The notes under the pieces are model-generated. The model worked only from the letters and a program-made list of their open reading frames with translations, was not told the DNA's origin and did not search any database. Made by a program: the position numbers and the translations under genes. Positions 1 through 5,876 of a stretch of DNA of 6,301 nucleotides are shown here, piece after piece (the first letter of the stretch is position 1; each line of letters opens with the position of its first letter). Source of the stretch: Candidatus Methylomirabilota bacterium (lineage in GTDB: Bacteria; Methylomirabilota; Methylomirabilia; Methylomirabilales; JACQHM01); NCBI GenBank assembly GCA_016199025.1, contig JACQHM010000034.1, forward strand, positions 1 through 6,301. Reading direction: 5' to 3'.

Positions 1-114
1 GCTCTCGGGTGTGACCGACTCGTCCGCACCTGCCCCAGCCGGGTTAGGGGGCGTGGACGGGTGCTCGCCCTCTCCCGCCGGGTCCCACTCCGACGCCAGC
101 GAGATCGTGGCAGA
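1..114. other. GC-rich block of unknown content upstream of rel
   Basis: The first 100 bases are about 75% GC, clearly richer than the AT-rich stretch that follows and than the neighbouring genes. Several short GC-rich inverted pairs are visible, for example GCCCC near 32-36 facing GGGGC near 46-51, and GGTGTG at 8-13 facing CGCACC at 25-30, so a transcript could fold. One minus-strand frame is open from an ATG at 161 to the window edge (53 codons), but the peptide is Pro/Gly/Ala/Ser-rich and I do not recognise it, and the ATG has no clear ribosome binding site. I see no T-arm, tmRNA, RNase P or SRP RNA signature. It may be the 5' part of a leftward gene or RNA, or simply intergenic. Confidence 0.3.
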
Positions 115-144
115 TGCATATCCCACTTTTCCCCTCACTGTCAA
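115..144 (-). promoter_or_regulatory. Predicted leftward sigma-70 promoter
   Basis: Read on the minus strand, a perfect -35 TTGACA (plus positions 139-144, preceded by C as in strong promoters) is followed after 18 bases by TATGCA (115-120), a partial match to TATAAT. The start point would fall near position 108, and transcription would run out of the left edge. The -35 is very good and the -10 only fair. It would serve a gene or RNA lying mostly outside the window. Confidence 0.4.
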
Positions 145-154
145 GTCTTTTTTG

Positions 155-184
155 TTGTCATGTTTTCAGGGAGTGTGGTAAGCT
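155..184 (+). promoter_or_regulatory. Predicted promoter of rel, extended -10 type
   Basis: TTGTCA (155-160, five of six bases of the -35 consensus) is followed after 18 bases by TAAGCT (179-184). That hexamer is weak, but it is preceded by TG at 176-177 and one spacer base, an extended -10 arrangement that commonly compensates for a poor hexamer. Transcription would start near 191, leaving a leader of about 28 bases before the GTG of rel, with GAGG at 207-210 as ribosome binding site. It lies about ten bases from the leftward promoter-like signal, so the two polymerases could compete. This is inferred from motifs only. Confidence 0.35.
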
Positions 185-218
185 AGCGCCGAATTAGATC
201 ATCTCTGAGGGACGGGCG

Positions 219-2375
219 GTGCAGATCCAGGAGATCGTTGAGAAGGTTCAAGGTTACCATCCCACAGGGGACGTGGAGGTCCTCCGGAGGGCCTACACCT
301 TTGCCGAGCGTCTCCACCATGGTCAGGCACGGGTCTCCGGAGACCCCTACCTCTCCCACCCCCTGGCCGTGGCTGGCATCCTGGCCGACCTCAAGCTGGA
401 TTCTTCCACCATTGCCGCAGGCCTCCTGCACGATGTCGTCGAGGATACCAAGACGACCCTCCACCAGGTCGAACGGGAGTTTGGCCAGGACATCGCCGAA
501 TTGGTCGATGGGGTGACCAAACTCGGGAAGCTCCCCATCTCCAGCCGCGAGGAGCGGCAGGCGGAGAATTTCCGAAAAATGCTCCTCGCGATGTCCAAGG
601 ATATCCGGGTGCTCTTGATCAAGCTCGCCGATCGTCTCCACAACATGCGGACTCTCGAGCCCCTGCCCGAGGAGAAACGGAAACGGATCGCCCAAGAGAC
701 CCTGGACATCCATGCCCCCTTAGCCCACCGCCTGGGGATCTACTGGGTCAAAGCAGAACTGGAGGACCTGGCCCTCCATCACCTGGATGCCGAGGCCTAC
801 CGCGATCTCACGGTGAAGGTGGCCAAAAAACGGAAAGAACGAGAAGGGGAGATCAACGAGGTTATCGAGATCCTCATGAGGAAGTTGCACGAGGTCGGCA
901 TCCCCGCTGAGATCACCGGGCGGCCCAAGCACTTCTATTCCATCTACAAGAAGATGCGTGACCAGGGAAAGGACTTCGACGAGATCTACGACCTGACCGC
1001 CATCCGCGTGATCACCGGATCCGTGAAGGATTGTTACGGGAGCCTGGGTGTCGTCCACAGCCTCTGGAAACCCCTCCCTGGCCGTTTCAAAGACTTCATC
1101 GCTGTTCCCAAGACGAATTTCTATCAATCCCTTCACACCACCGTCGTCGGCCCCAGGGGAGAGCCGGTAGAGATCCAGATCCGGACTTGGGAGATGCATA
1201 AAGTCGCCGAGGAAGGGATCGCCGCCCACTGGCTCTACAAAGAGGGGAAGAGCACCGTCGATCAGGGAGAGAAGGGCTTCGCCTGGCTCCGGCAGCTCAT
1301 GGAGTGGCAACGGGACCTCAAGGACTCCAGGGAGTTCTGGGAAACGGTGAAGGTGGATCTCTTTCCCGACGAGGTCTATATGTTCACCCCAAAGGGAGAC
1401 GTGAAGGCCCTCCCCAAAGGTTCCACCCCTATCGATTTCGCCTTTGCCATTCATACGGACATCGGCCTTCACTGCCTCGGCTCCAAGGTGAACGGCCGGT
1501 TGCTCCCCCTGCGCTACGAGCTTCAGAACGGGGACATCGTCGAGATCCTCACAGACGCCAAACAGCATCCCAGTCGGGATTGGCTCAAGATCGTGAAGAC
1601 CTCCCGGGCCAGGAGCAAGATCAAGCAATGGCTCAAGGCCGAGGAGCGGGCCAGGAGCATCAGCTTGGGGAGGGACCTCTTGGAGCGGGAGGTCCGCCGG
1701 CTGGGGAAGAGCCCATCGGCCCTGTTAAGCCCGGAGGCCCTGGCTCCCCTTCTCCAGCGTTCTGGATTCGCCCATCCGGAAGAGTTCTTCGCCGCCGTGG
1801 GCTACGGACGTTTCTCCCCGCGCCAAGCGATGTTGAAGTTGCTCCCACCCGAGGAGCTTAAGCTTCTTGAGAGGGAGGAGCGGGAGGCTAAGGGTGAAAG
1901 GAAGACGAAGCCCAGGATCTCCGAGGAGGGGGTCAAGATCCGTGGCGTGAACGATGTCCTGGTCAGGTTTGCCAAGTGTTGTAATCCTCTGCCGGGGGAT
2001 GAGATCGTCGGCTTCATTACCCGGGGGAGGGGAGTCTCTATCCACACGAGGGATTGTCCGAACGCAGACCAGCTCCTTGTCGATCCCGATCGGAAGATCG
2101 TTGTCGAATGGGATTCGGATCGCCAGGTCTCTCACCAGGTCAGGATCCTGGTGACCGTCGGGAAGGATCGGCCGGGGCTTTTAGCCGAGATCAGCTCGGC
2201 CATCTCAGCCTCGAATATTAACATTGCCCAGGCCGAGGTCAAGGTGACCGAGGATCGAAAGGGCTTAAACACCTTTATGCTTGAGGTCTCCGATCTGAAG
2301 CAACTCCAAGCTGCCATGCACGCCATCCAGCGGATCGACGGCGTCTTGAAAGTCGAGAGGGTCAAGAGTCTCTAG
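219..2375 (+). CDS. rel: Bifunctional (p)ppGpp synthetase/hydrolase (RelA/SpoT family)
   Basis: This 718-residue cytoplasmic stringent-response enzyme transfers pyrophosphate from ATP to GDP or GTP to make (p)ppGpp and also hydrolyses (p)ppGpp. Order of parts: the HD hydrolase (about 25-180) keeps H47, H71-D72 in HDVVEDT, and D138, so hydrolysis should be active. The synthetase (about 230-350) has the RPKHFYSIYKKM loop, D258 in YDLTAIRVI, and E318 in EIQIRT. RFKD at 289-292 is the basic RxKD motif of bifunctional Rel/SpoT enzymes, not the acidic ExDD of RelA. A TGS domain follows (about 380-445), then a helical linker, a Cys zinc-finger region (C587, C588, H609, C613) and a C-terminal ACT domain (about 640-718). 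The length is normal for the family. The start is GTG, with GAGG eight bases upstream; no ATG start exists near the domain boundary. Both catalytic halves being intact suggests this is the main long Rel of the organism, though a second copy elsewhere cannot be excluded. Confidence 0.97.
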   Translation: MQIQEIVEKVQGYHPTGDVEVLRRAYTFAERLHHGQARVSGDPYLSHPLAVAGILADLKLDSSTIAAGLLHDVVEDTKTTLHQVEREFGQDIAELVDGVTKLGKLPISSREERQAENFRKMLLAMSKDIRVLLIKLADRLHNMRTLEPLPEEKRKRIAQETLDIHAPLAHRLGIYWVKAELEDLALHHLDAEAYRDLTVKVAKKRKEREGEINEVIEILMRKLHEVGIPAEITGRPKHFYSIYKKMRDQGKDFDEIYDLTAIRVITGSVKDCYGSLGVVHSLWKPLPGRFKDFIAVPKTNFYQSLHTTVVGPRGEPVEIQIRTWEMHKVAEEGIAAHWLYKEGKSTVDQGEKGFAWLRQLMEWQRDLKDSREFWETVKVDLFPDEVYMFTPKGDVKALPKGSTPIDFAFAIHTDIGLHCLGSKVNGRLLPLRYELQNGDIVEILTDAKQHPSRDWLKIVKTSRARSKIKQWLKAEERARSISLGRDLLEREVRRLGKSPSALLSPEALAPLLQRSGFAHPEEFFAAVGYGRFSPRQAMLKLLPPEELKLLEREEREAKGERKTKPRISEEGVKIRGVNDVLVRFAKCCNPLPGDEIVGFITRGRGVSIHTRDCPNADQLLVDPDRKIVVEWDSDRQVSHQVRILVTVGKDRPGLLAEISSAISASNINIAQAEVKVTEDRKGLNTFMLEVSDLKQLQAAMHAIQRIDGVLKVERVKSL

Positions 2376-2398
2376 GAGGGATTTTTAGAGAGCTTTTT
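2369..2398 (+). terminator. Weak candidate intrinsic terminator of rel
   Basis: TCTCTA (2369-2374) can pair with TAGAGA (2386-2391) across an 11-base loop, followed two bases later by five T (2394-2398). The stem is short and AT-rich, so it would be weak. The left arm overlaps the rel stop codon and the right arm covers the end of rpmB on the other strand. On the minus strand no T-run follows, so it would not end rpmB transcription. Confidence 0.25.
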
Positions 2399-2585
2399 GC
2401 ACCTTGCCCGACCTTAGGCAACGGGTACACACGTGAAGATACCGGGGGGCGCCGTTCACCAGGGCCCTGACCCGATGGACGTTAGGGAAGAACCTCCGCT
2501 TGGTCACATTATGAGCATGGCTGATCCGACTGCCGACCGTCGGTTTCTTGCCGCAGAGTTCACACCGGTTCTTCAGAGCGGGCAT
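2385..2585 (-). CDS. rpmB: 50S ribosomal protein L28, zinc-ribbon form
   Basis: This 66-residue structural protein of the large ribosomal subunit shows the L28 signature: CELCGKKP near the start, then GSRISHAHNVTKRRF, FPNVHRV, and an L-H-V-C-T-R-C segment near the end. Cysteines C8, C11, C53 and C56 form two CxxC pairs, the zinc-binding 'C+' version; some bacteria carry a paralogue that lacks them. The ATG at 2585 has a strong GGAGGA ribosome binding site (plus 2591-2596) five bases upstream. It is a lone gene on the minus strand, not next to rpmG (L33), its frequent partner. It converges on rel with nine bases between stop codons and is divergent from recG. Identity is clear despite the small size. 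Confidence 0.96.
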   Translation of the reverse strand: MPALKNRCELCGKKPTVGSRISHAHNVTKRRFFPNVHRVRALVNGAPRYLHVCTRCLRSGKVQKAL

Positions 2586-2658
2586 TCTATTCCTCCATCC
2601 GTCGATCGATCCTTACGTTTAAGCGCTACTTTCTTTATCAGGTGGTTTCGAGCAGATG

Positions 2659-2687
2659 ATTGTACTGGATCGATCCAGCGATTGCAA
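2659..2687 (-). promoter_or_regulatory. Predicted rpmB promoter with palindrome in its spacer
   Basis: On the minus strand TTGCAA (2682-2687) is followed after exactly 17 bases by TACAAT (2659-2664), a five-of-six match to the -10 consensus. Transcription would start near 2652, giving rpmB a leader of about 66 bases. The spacer contains the perfect 14-base palindrome CTGGATCGATCCAG (2665-2678), touching the -10. This is the best promoter-like match in the window; it is not experimentally shown. Confidence 0.5.
2665..2678. repeat. Perfect 14-base palindrome, operator-like
   Basis: CTGGATCGATCCAG is identical to its own reverse complement and sits between the -35 and -10 of the predicted rpmB promoter, about 33 bases before the chosen recG ATG. 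A related GATCGATC core occurs again at 2602-2612, in the rpmB leader. It could be a binding site for a dimeric regulator acting on rpmB, recG or both. It also contains two GATC sites. No regulator can be named from the sequence. Confidence 0.35.
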
Positions 2688-2710
2688 CGATTTTTCGCAA
2701 AACAGGGTCG

Positions 2711-4780
2711 ATGGCTTTAGGCGATCTGAAGCTTCCTATCCAATATGTCAAAGGGGTTGGGCCCAGGCGGGCCGAGCTTTTCGCCAGGCTCGGTGTCCAC
2801 ACCGTCGAGGATGCCTTGTACCTTCTGCCCAACCGTTATGAGGATCGACGACATCTGAAACTGATTGCCCACGTTCGGATCGGGGAACAGGAGACGATTA
2901 GGGGTGAGGTCCTGGCCGCCGGCCTTAAGAACACGAGAAAAGGGCCGCTCTTCGAGCTGGTCATAGGTGATTCGTCAGGAAAACTTGTCGCAAAGTGGTT
3001 TAATCAAGCATATCTCAAGAAAAGGTTTAAGAGAGGCCAGGAGGTCATCCTCTGGGGGAAGGTCCTCCTCGGCCTTGGCCTAGAGATGGTCAATCCTGAC
3101 TACGAGCTGTTGGAACCTGGCGACGAACAGATCCATACCGGCCGAATCGTCCCCATCTATCCGTTGACGCAGGGCTTCAGTCCTCGATTGGCGCGATCCA
3201 TCATGAAGACCGTGGTGGACACCTTCGTCCCCCAGGTTCGAGACTTTCTTCCCGACACGGTTAGGGAACGCCACTCGCTCCTCTCTCTTCCTGCCGCCAT
3301 AGAAGCGATCCATAGTCCTGATGGTCATGATGACCCGGAAAAGGCTAGACGCCGCTTAGCCTTTGACGATTTTTTTCTCTTGTCCTTAGGAATTGCCCTC
3401 CGGCGTCAGGAGACGGTGGAAGAAGCTGGGATTGCCTTCAAGGTGGAGTCATCCCTTGCCGATCAAGCCCTGGCCCGCTTTGGGTACCCCTTAACACCTG
3501 CCCAGGAGAAGGTCCTGGCCCAGATCAAAGAGGATATGGCGAGGCCCCGTCCCATGAACCGGCTCCTTCAGGGAGACGTGGGCAGCGGCAAGACGATCGT
3601 TGCCTTCCTCGCCATGTTGATCGCCGTGGACAACGACTACCAGGCGGCCATCATGGCCCCAACGGAGATCCTCGCCGAACAACATTTCATCCGGGCCGAA
3701 AGGCTCCTGGCCCCTCTGGGGGTGAAGGTCTTCCTGCTGACAAGCAGCATCAAGGGGAAGGATCGGCAGGTCATTCTGGACGAGCTTCAACGGGGGAGTC
3801 CCGCCGTCGCCGTGGGGACCCATGCCCTGATCCAAGAAGAGGTCCAATTTGCCCGGTTAGGTTTCGTCATCATCGACGAGCAGCACCGCTTCGGCGTTCT
3901 CCAGCGGGCCCGGCTCCGGGCTAAGGGATACCGTCCGGACGTCCTGGTCATGACGGCCACCCCGATCCCCAGGACCCTGGCCTTGACCGTGTACGGGGAT
4001 CTCGACATCTCTGTGCTCGACGAGATGCCACCTGGCCGCCAGACGGTGAAGACCTATCGGTTGAAGGAAGCAGACCGCCCGAGGCTCTACCAGTTTATGA
4101 TCGAAGAACTCAAAAAAGGTCGGCACGCCTACGTCATCTGCCCACTGATCGAGGAATCAGAGAAGGAGGATCTGAAAGCTGCCATCAAGACTGCCAATGA
4201 CCTCCAGGAGGGCCCCTTCAAGGATTTCCAGGTCGGGCTCCTGCACGGCCGGATGAAGTTCGAGGAGAAGGAAGCGGTCATGGGAGGGTTCCGGGAGGGG
4301 AGGATCCATCTCCTGGTCGCGACGACGGTCGTCGAGGTCGGGGTGGACGTCCCGACGGCCACAGTCATCCTGATCGAACAGGCCGATCGGCTCGGCCTCT
4401 CCCAGCTCCATCAACTCCGCGGAAGGGTTGGACGGGCCGGGGATCAGGCTTATTGTTTCTTGATGACCAGCCCGAGGCTCTCCGAAGAGGCCGAGGAACG
4501 TGTCCAGGCGATGGTCAACCTCTCCGACGGATTTGCTATCTCTGAGAAAGATCTGGAGATCAGAGGGCCTGGTGATTTCTTTGGCACCAGACAGTCGGGC
4601 CTGCCGGACTTGAAAGTTGGAAGCATCCTCAGGGATGTCCGGATCCTGGAGCAGGCCAGGACCGAGGCCTTCCATTTAGTCCAGGAGGATCCCCGACTCC
4701 AGGCCCCCGAACACAGCTTCTTGAAAGAAGTCCTTCTCGAGCGGTGGAGGGATGGGATCGGCCTGGGGGTCATCGGTTAG
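2711..4780 (+). CDS. recG: ATP-dependent DNA helicase RecG
   Basis: RecG is a monomeric double-strand DNA translocase that drives reversal of stalled replication forks and branch migration of Holliday junctions. From this start it has 689 residues, close to the roughly 690 typical of the family. The N-terminus (about 9-48) carries the VKGVGPRRAELFARLG helix-hairpin-helix-like motif and LLPNRYEDR, then an OB-fold wedge that splits the fork. The helicase core follows: Walker A GDVGSGKT (288-295), motif Ia APTEILAEQ (316-324), GTHALIQ (369-375), the DEQH box (389-392, typical of RecG), TATPIPRTL (415-423), TTVVEVGVDVP (538-548), QLRGRVGRAG (568-577) and GTRQSG (625-630) in the RecG translocation region. 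The frame is open back to a TTG at 2660, but that would place the rpmB promoter inside the gene, while ATG 2711 matches the usual N-terminus; its ribosome binding site (AGGG, three bases away) is poor. It is probably the first gene of the rightward operon. Confidence 0.96.
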   Translation: MALGDLKLPIQYVKGVGPRRAELFARLGVHTVEDALYLLPNRYEDRRHLKLIAHVRIGEQETIRGEVLAAGLKNTRKGPLFELVIGDSSGKLVAKWFNQAYLKKRFKRGQEVILWGKVLLGLGLEMVNPDYELLEPGDEQIHTGRIVPIYPLTQGFSPRLARSIMKTVVDTFVPQVRDFLPDTVRERHSLLSLPAAIEAIHSPDGHDDPEKARRRLAFDDFFLLSLGIALRRQETVEEAGIAFKVESSLADQALARFGYPLTPAQEKVLAQIKEDMARPRPMNRLLQGDVGSGKTIVAFLAMLIAVDNDYQAAIMAPTEILAEQHFIRAERLLAPLGVKVFLLTSSIKGKDRQVILDELQRGSPAVAVGTHALIQEEVQFARLGFVIIDEQHRFGVLQRARLRAKGYRPDVLVMTATPIPRTLALTVYGDLDISVLDEMPPGRQTVKTYRLKEADRPRLYQFMIEELKKGRHAYVICPLIEESEKEDLKAAIKTANDLQEGPFKDFQVGLLHGRMKFEEKEAVMGGFREGRIHLLVATTVVEVGVDVPTATVILIEQADRLGLSQLHQLRGRVGRAGDQAYCFLMTSPRLSEEAEERVQAMVNLSDGFAISEKDLEIRGPGDFFGTRQSGLPDLKVGSILRDVRILEQARTEAFHLVQEDPRLQAPEHSFLKEVLLERWRDGIGLGVIG

Positions 4781-4806
4781 GGGACTCATGACCGATCGTT
4801 TTAAGG

Positions 4807-5535
4807 ATGAGGGTCATTGCAGGACAGGCCAAAGGGCGTCATCTAACGGTACCAAGAGGGCAGATCGTTCGGCCGACCTCCGACTACCTCCGGGAGGCCC
4901 TTTTTAACATCTTGGATAGAAGGGTCATCGGGGCTGTGTTTCTTGACCTCTTCGCCGGAAGCGGGGCCGTGGGGATCGAGGCCTTAAGTCGTGGCGCGTT
5001 GTCGGTCACTTTCGTGGAAAGGAACCCCCAATGTCTGAAAGCCCTTCAGAGGAATATCAGGCTGACTGGTTTCGATGCTCAAGCCGAGATCATCCCAAGG
5101 GATGTGTTGAAGCTCTTGAAGGATCCGAATTTCCAGCGCCTCTATAATATCATCTTCCTCGACCCTCCCTATCACGGCCCTTTGGGCGAAGAGGCCTTGA
5201 CGCTCCTCGGCAAGAGATCGTTCCTAAAGCCGAAAGGCCTGGTCATCGCTGAGGTCTTTCACAAGCGGTTTCTCCCATCACGGTTCGGGGCGCTCAAGCG
5301 AGGGAGGGAGGTCCGCCATGGCGAAACGAAACTCCTCTTCTACGCCGAGGATGTCGGGTGCGAGATCCCGGCGGAAGGCGGTCTATCCAGGGACCTTCGA
5401 TCCCTTCACATACGGCCACCGGGACATCGTTCTGCGGGCCCTCCAGCTCTTCCCCGATGTCACTGTCGCGGTTCTGGAGAACCCACAGAAGTCTCCCGTG
5501 TTCAGTCTGGAGGAACGGAAGGCTATCATCCGTGA
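4807..5535 (+). CDS. rsmD: 16S rRNA (guanine-966-N2)-methyltransferase RsmD with unusual C-terminal tail
   Basis: RsmD uses S-adenosylmethionine to methylate N2 of G966 in 16S rRNA of the assembling 30S subunit. MRVIAG at the start, VRPTSDYLREALFNIL (21-36), the SAM-binding loop DLFAGSGAVGIE (47-58), E71 and the catalytic DPPY (119-122) identify it. Family members are normally about 180-200 residues and end just after the equivalent of RHGETKLLFYA (170-180). Here the frame continues to residue 242, and the last 60 or so residues are an arginine/glycine/proline-rich reading of coaD DNA in another frame, with no recognisable domain. The overlap with coaD is 218 bases. The start is the only ATG after an in-frame stop at 4789; it lies 26 bases after recG and has no well-spaced ribosome binding site (AAGG touches the ATG), so translation may depend on coupling to recG. 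The enzyme identity is secure; the tail is doubtful. Confidence 0.93.
   Translation: MRVIAGQAKGRHLTVPRGQIVRPTSDYLREALFNILDRRVIGAVFLDLFAGSGAVGIEALSRGALSVTFVERNPQCLKALQRNIRLTGFDAQAEIIPRDVLKLLKDPNFQRLYNIIFLDPPYHGPLGEEALTLLGKRSFLKPKGLVIAEVFHKRFLPSRFGALKRGREVRHGETKLLFYAEDVGCEIPAEGGLSRDLRSLHIRPPGHRSAGPPALPRCHCRGSGEPTEVSRVQSGGTEGYHP
5307..5312 (+). promoter_or_regulatory. Ribosome binding site of coaD inside rsmD
   Basis: GGAGGT lies five bases before the ATG at 5318, an almost ideal Shine-Dalgarno site embedded in the rsmD coding frame. It favours 5318 over the internal ATG at 5351, whose only purine-rich match (GAGG, 5347-5350) directly abuts the start codon. Confidence 0.6.
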
Positions 5536-5863
5536 GACGACCCTCGGACTCAACGGGGTAGAGGTAGACTCCTTTGATGGCCTGCTGGTGGACTATGTGA
5601 GGCAAAAGGGGATCTATGTGGTCATCCGTGGAATCCGGGCAGTCTCCGATTTCGACTACGAGTTCCAGATGGCCCTCATGAACCGCCGCCATTACGAGGC
5701 GATCGAGACGGTCTTCCTGATGCCGGCTGAGGCATATACGTACTTGAGCTCCCGCTTGGTCAGGGAAATCGCCCTCTTAGGCGGGGATGTGTCGGGGCTC
5801 GTCTCGCCCATGGCGGAGCGGCTCTTGAAGGAACGGGCGAACAGGATGAAGGCGTCATCTTAG
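5318..5863 (+). CDS. coaD: Phosphopantetheine adenylyltransferase
   Basis: CoaD catalyses the fourth of the five steps from pantothenate to coenzyme A, joining 4'-phosphopantetheine and ATP to form dephospho-CoA and pyrophosphate. The 181-residue protein has the nucleotidyltransferase start KAVYPGTFDPFTYGH, with the T-x-G-H catalytic motif at 31-34, then NPQKSPVFSLEER, RGIRAVSDFDYEFQMALMNR (104-123) and LSSRLVREIA (143-152), the ATP-binding element usually written ISSxxVR. The family is about 160 residues; the surplus is at the N-terminus, where 19 residues precede KAVYPG instead of the usual two to four. Starting at ATG 5351 would leave 170 residues. I keep 5318 for its strong ribosome binding site. 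It overlaps rsmD in another frame and is followed after 13 bases by the aminotransferase. An rsmD-coaD pairing is common in bacteria. Confidence 0.95.
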   Translation: MAKRNSSSTPRMSGARSRRKAVYPGTFDPFTYGHRDIVLRALQLFPDVTVAVLENPQKSPVFSLEERKAIIRETTLGLNGVEVDSFDGLLVDYVRQKGIYVVIRGIRAVSDFDYEFQMALMNRRHYEAIETVFLMPAEAYTYLSSRLVREIALLGGDVSGLVSPMAERLLKERANRMKASS

Positions 5864-5876
5864 GGAGGAGGGCGGT

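Noticed and set aside
1..110. Possible tRNA, tmRNA, RNase P RNA or SRP RNA
   Set aside because: I looked on both strands for a T-arm consensus, the tmRNA ends, the RNase P GAGGAAAGTCC core and the SRP GGAAGCAGCC loop and found none. A gene edge outside the window cannot be excluded.
720..1628. A 302-codon open frame on the minus strand inside rel
   Set aside because: It lies opposite an unmistakable Rel coding sequence and its product, rich in Gly, Leu, Asp and Pro, matches no family I know. Long antisense frames are expected in GC-rich genes.
1304..1861. A 185-codon plus-strand frame within rel
   Set aside because: Arg/Gly/Pro-rich out-of-frame reading of the TGS and linker region of Rel, with no independent support.
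2656..2841. A 61-codon ATG frame starting ten bases after AGGTGG, overlapping the start of recG
   Set aside because: It runs through conserved recG sequence in the wrong frame and the peptide is arginine- and cysteine-rich with no domain, as in shadow frames.
4788..4909. Possible leader peptide starting at ATG 4788 between recG and rsmD
   Set aside because: AGGGGA is only three bases away and the frame runs through conserved rsmD sequence before stopping; nothing suggests a functional peptide.
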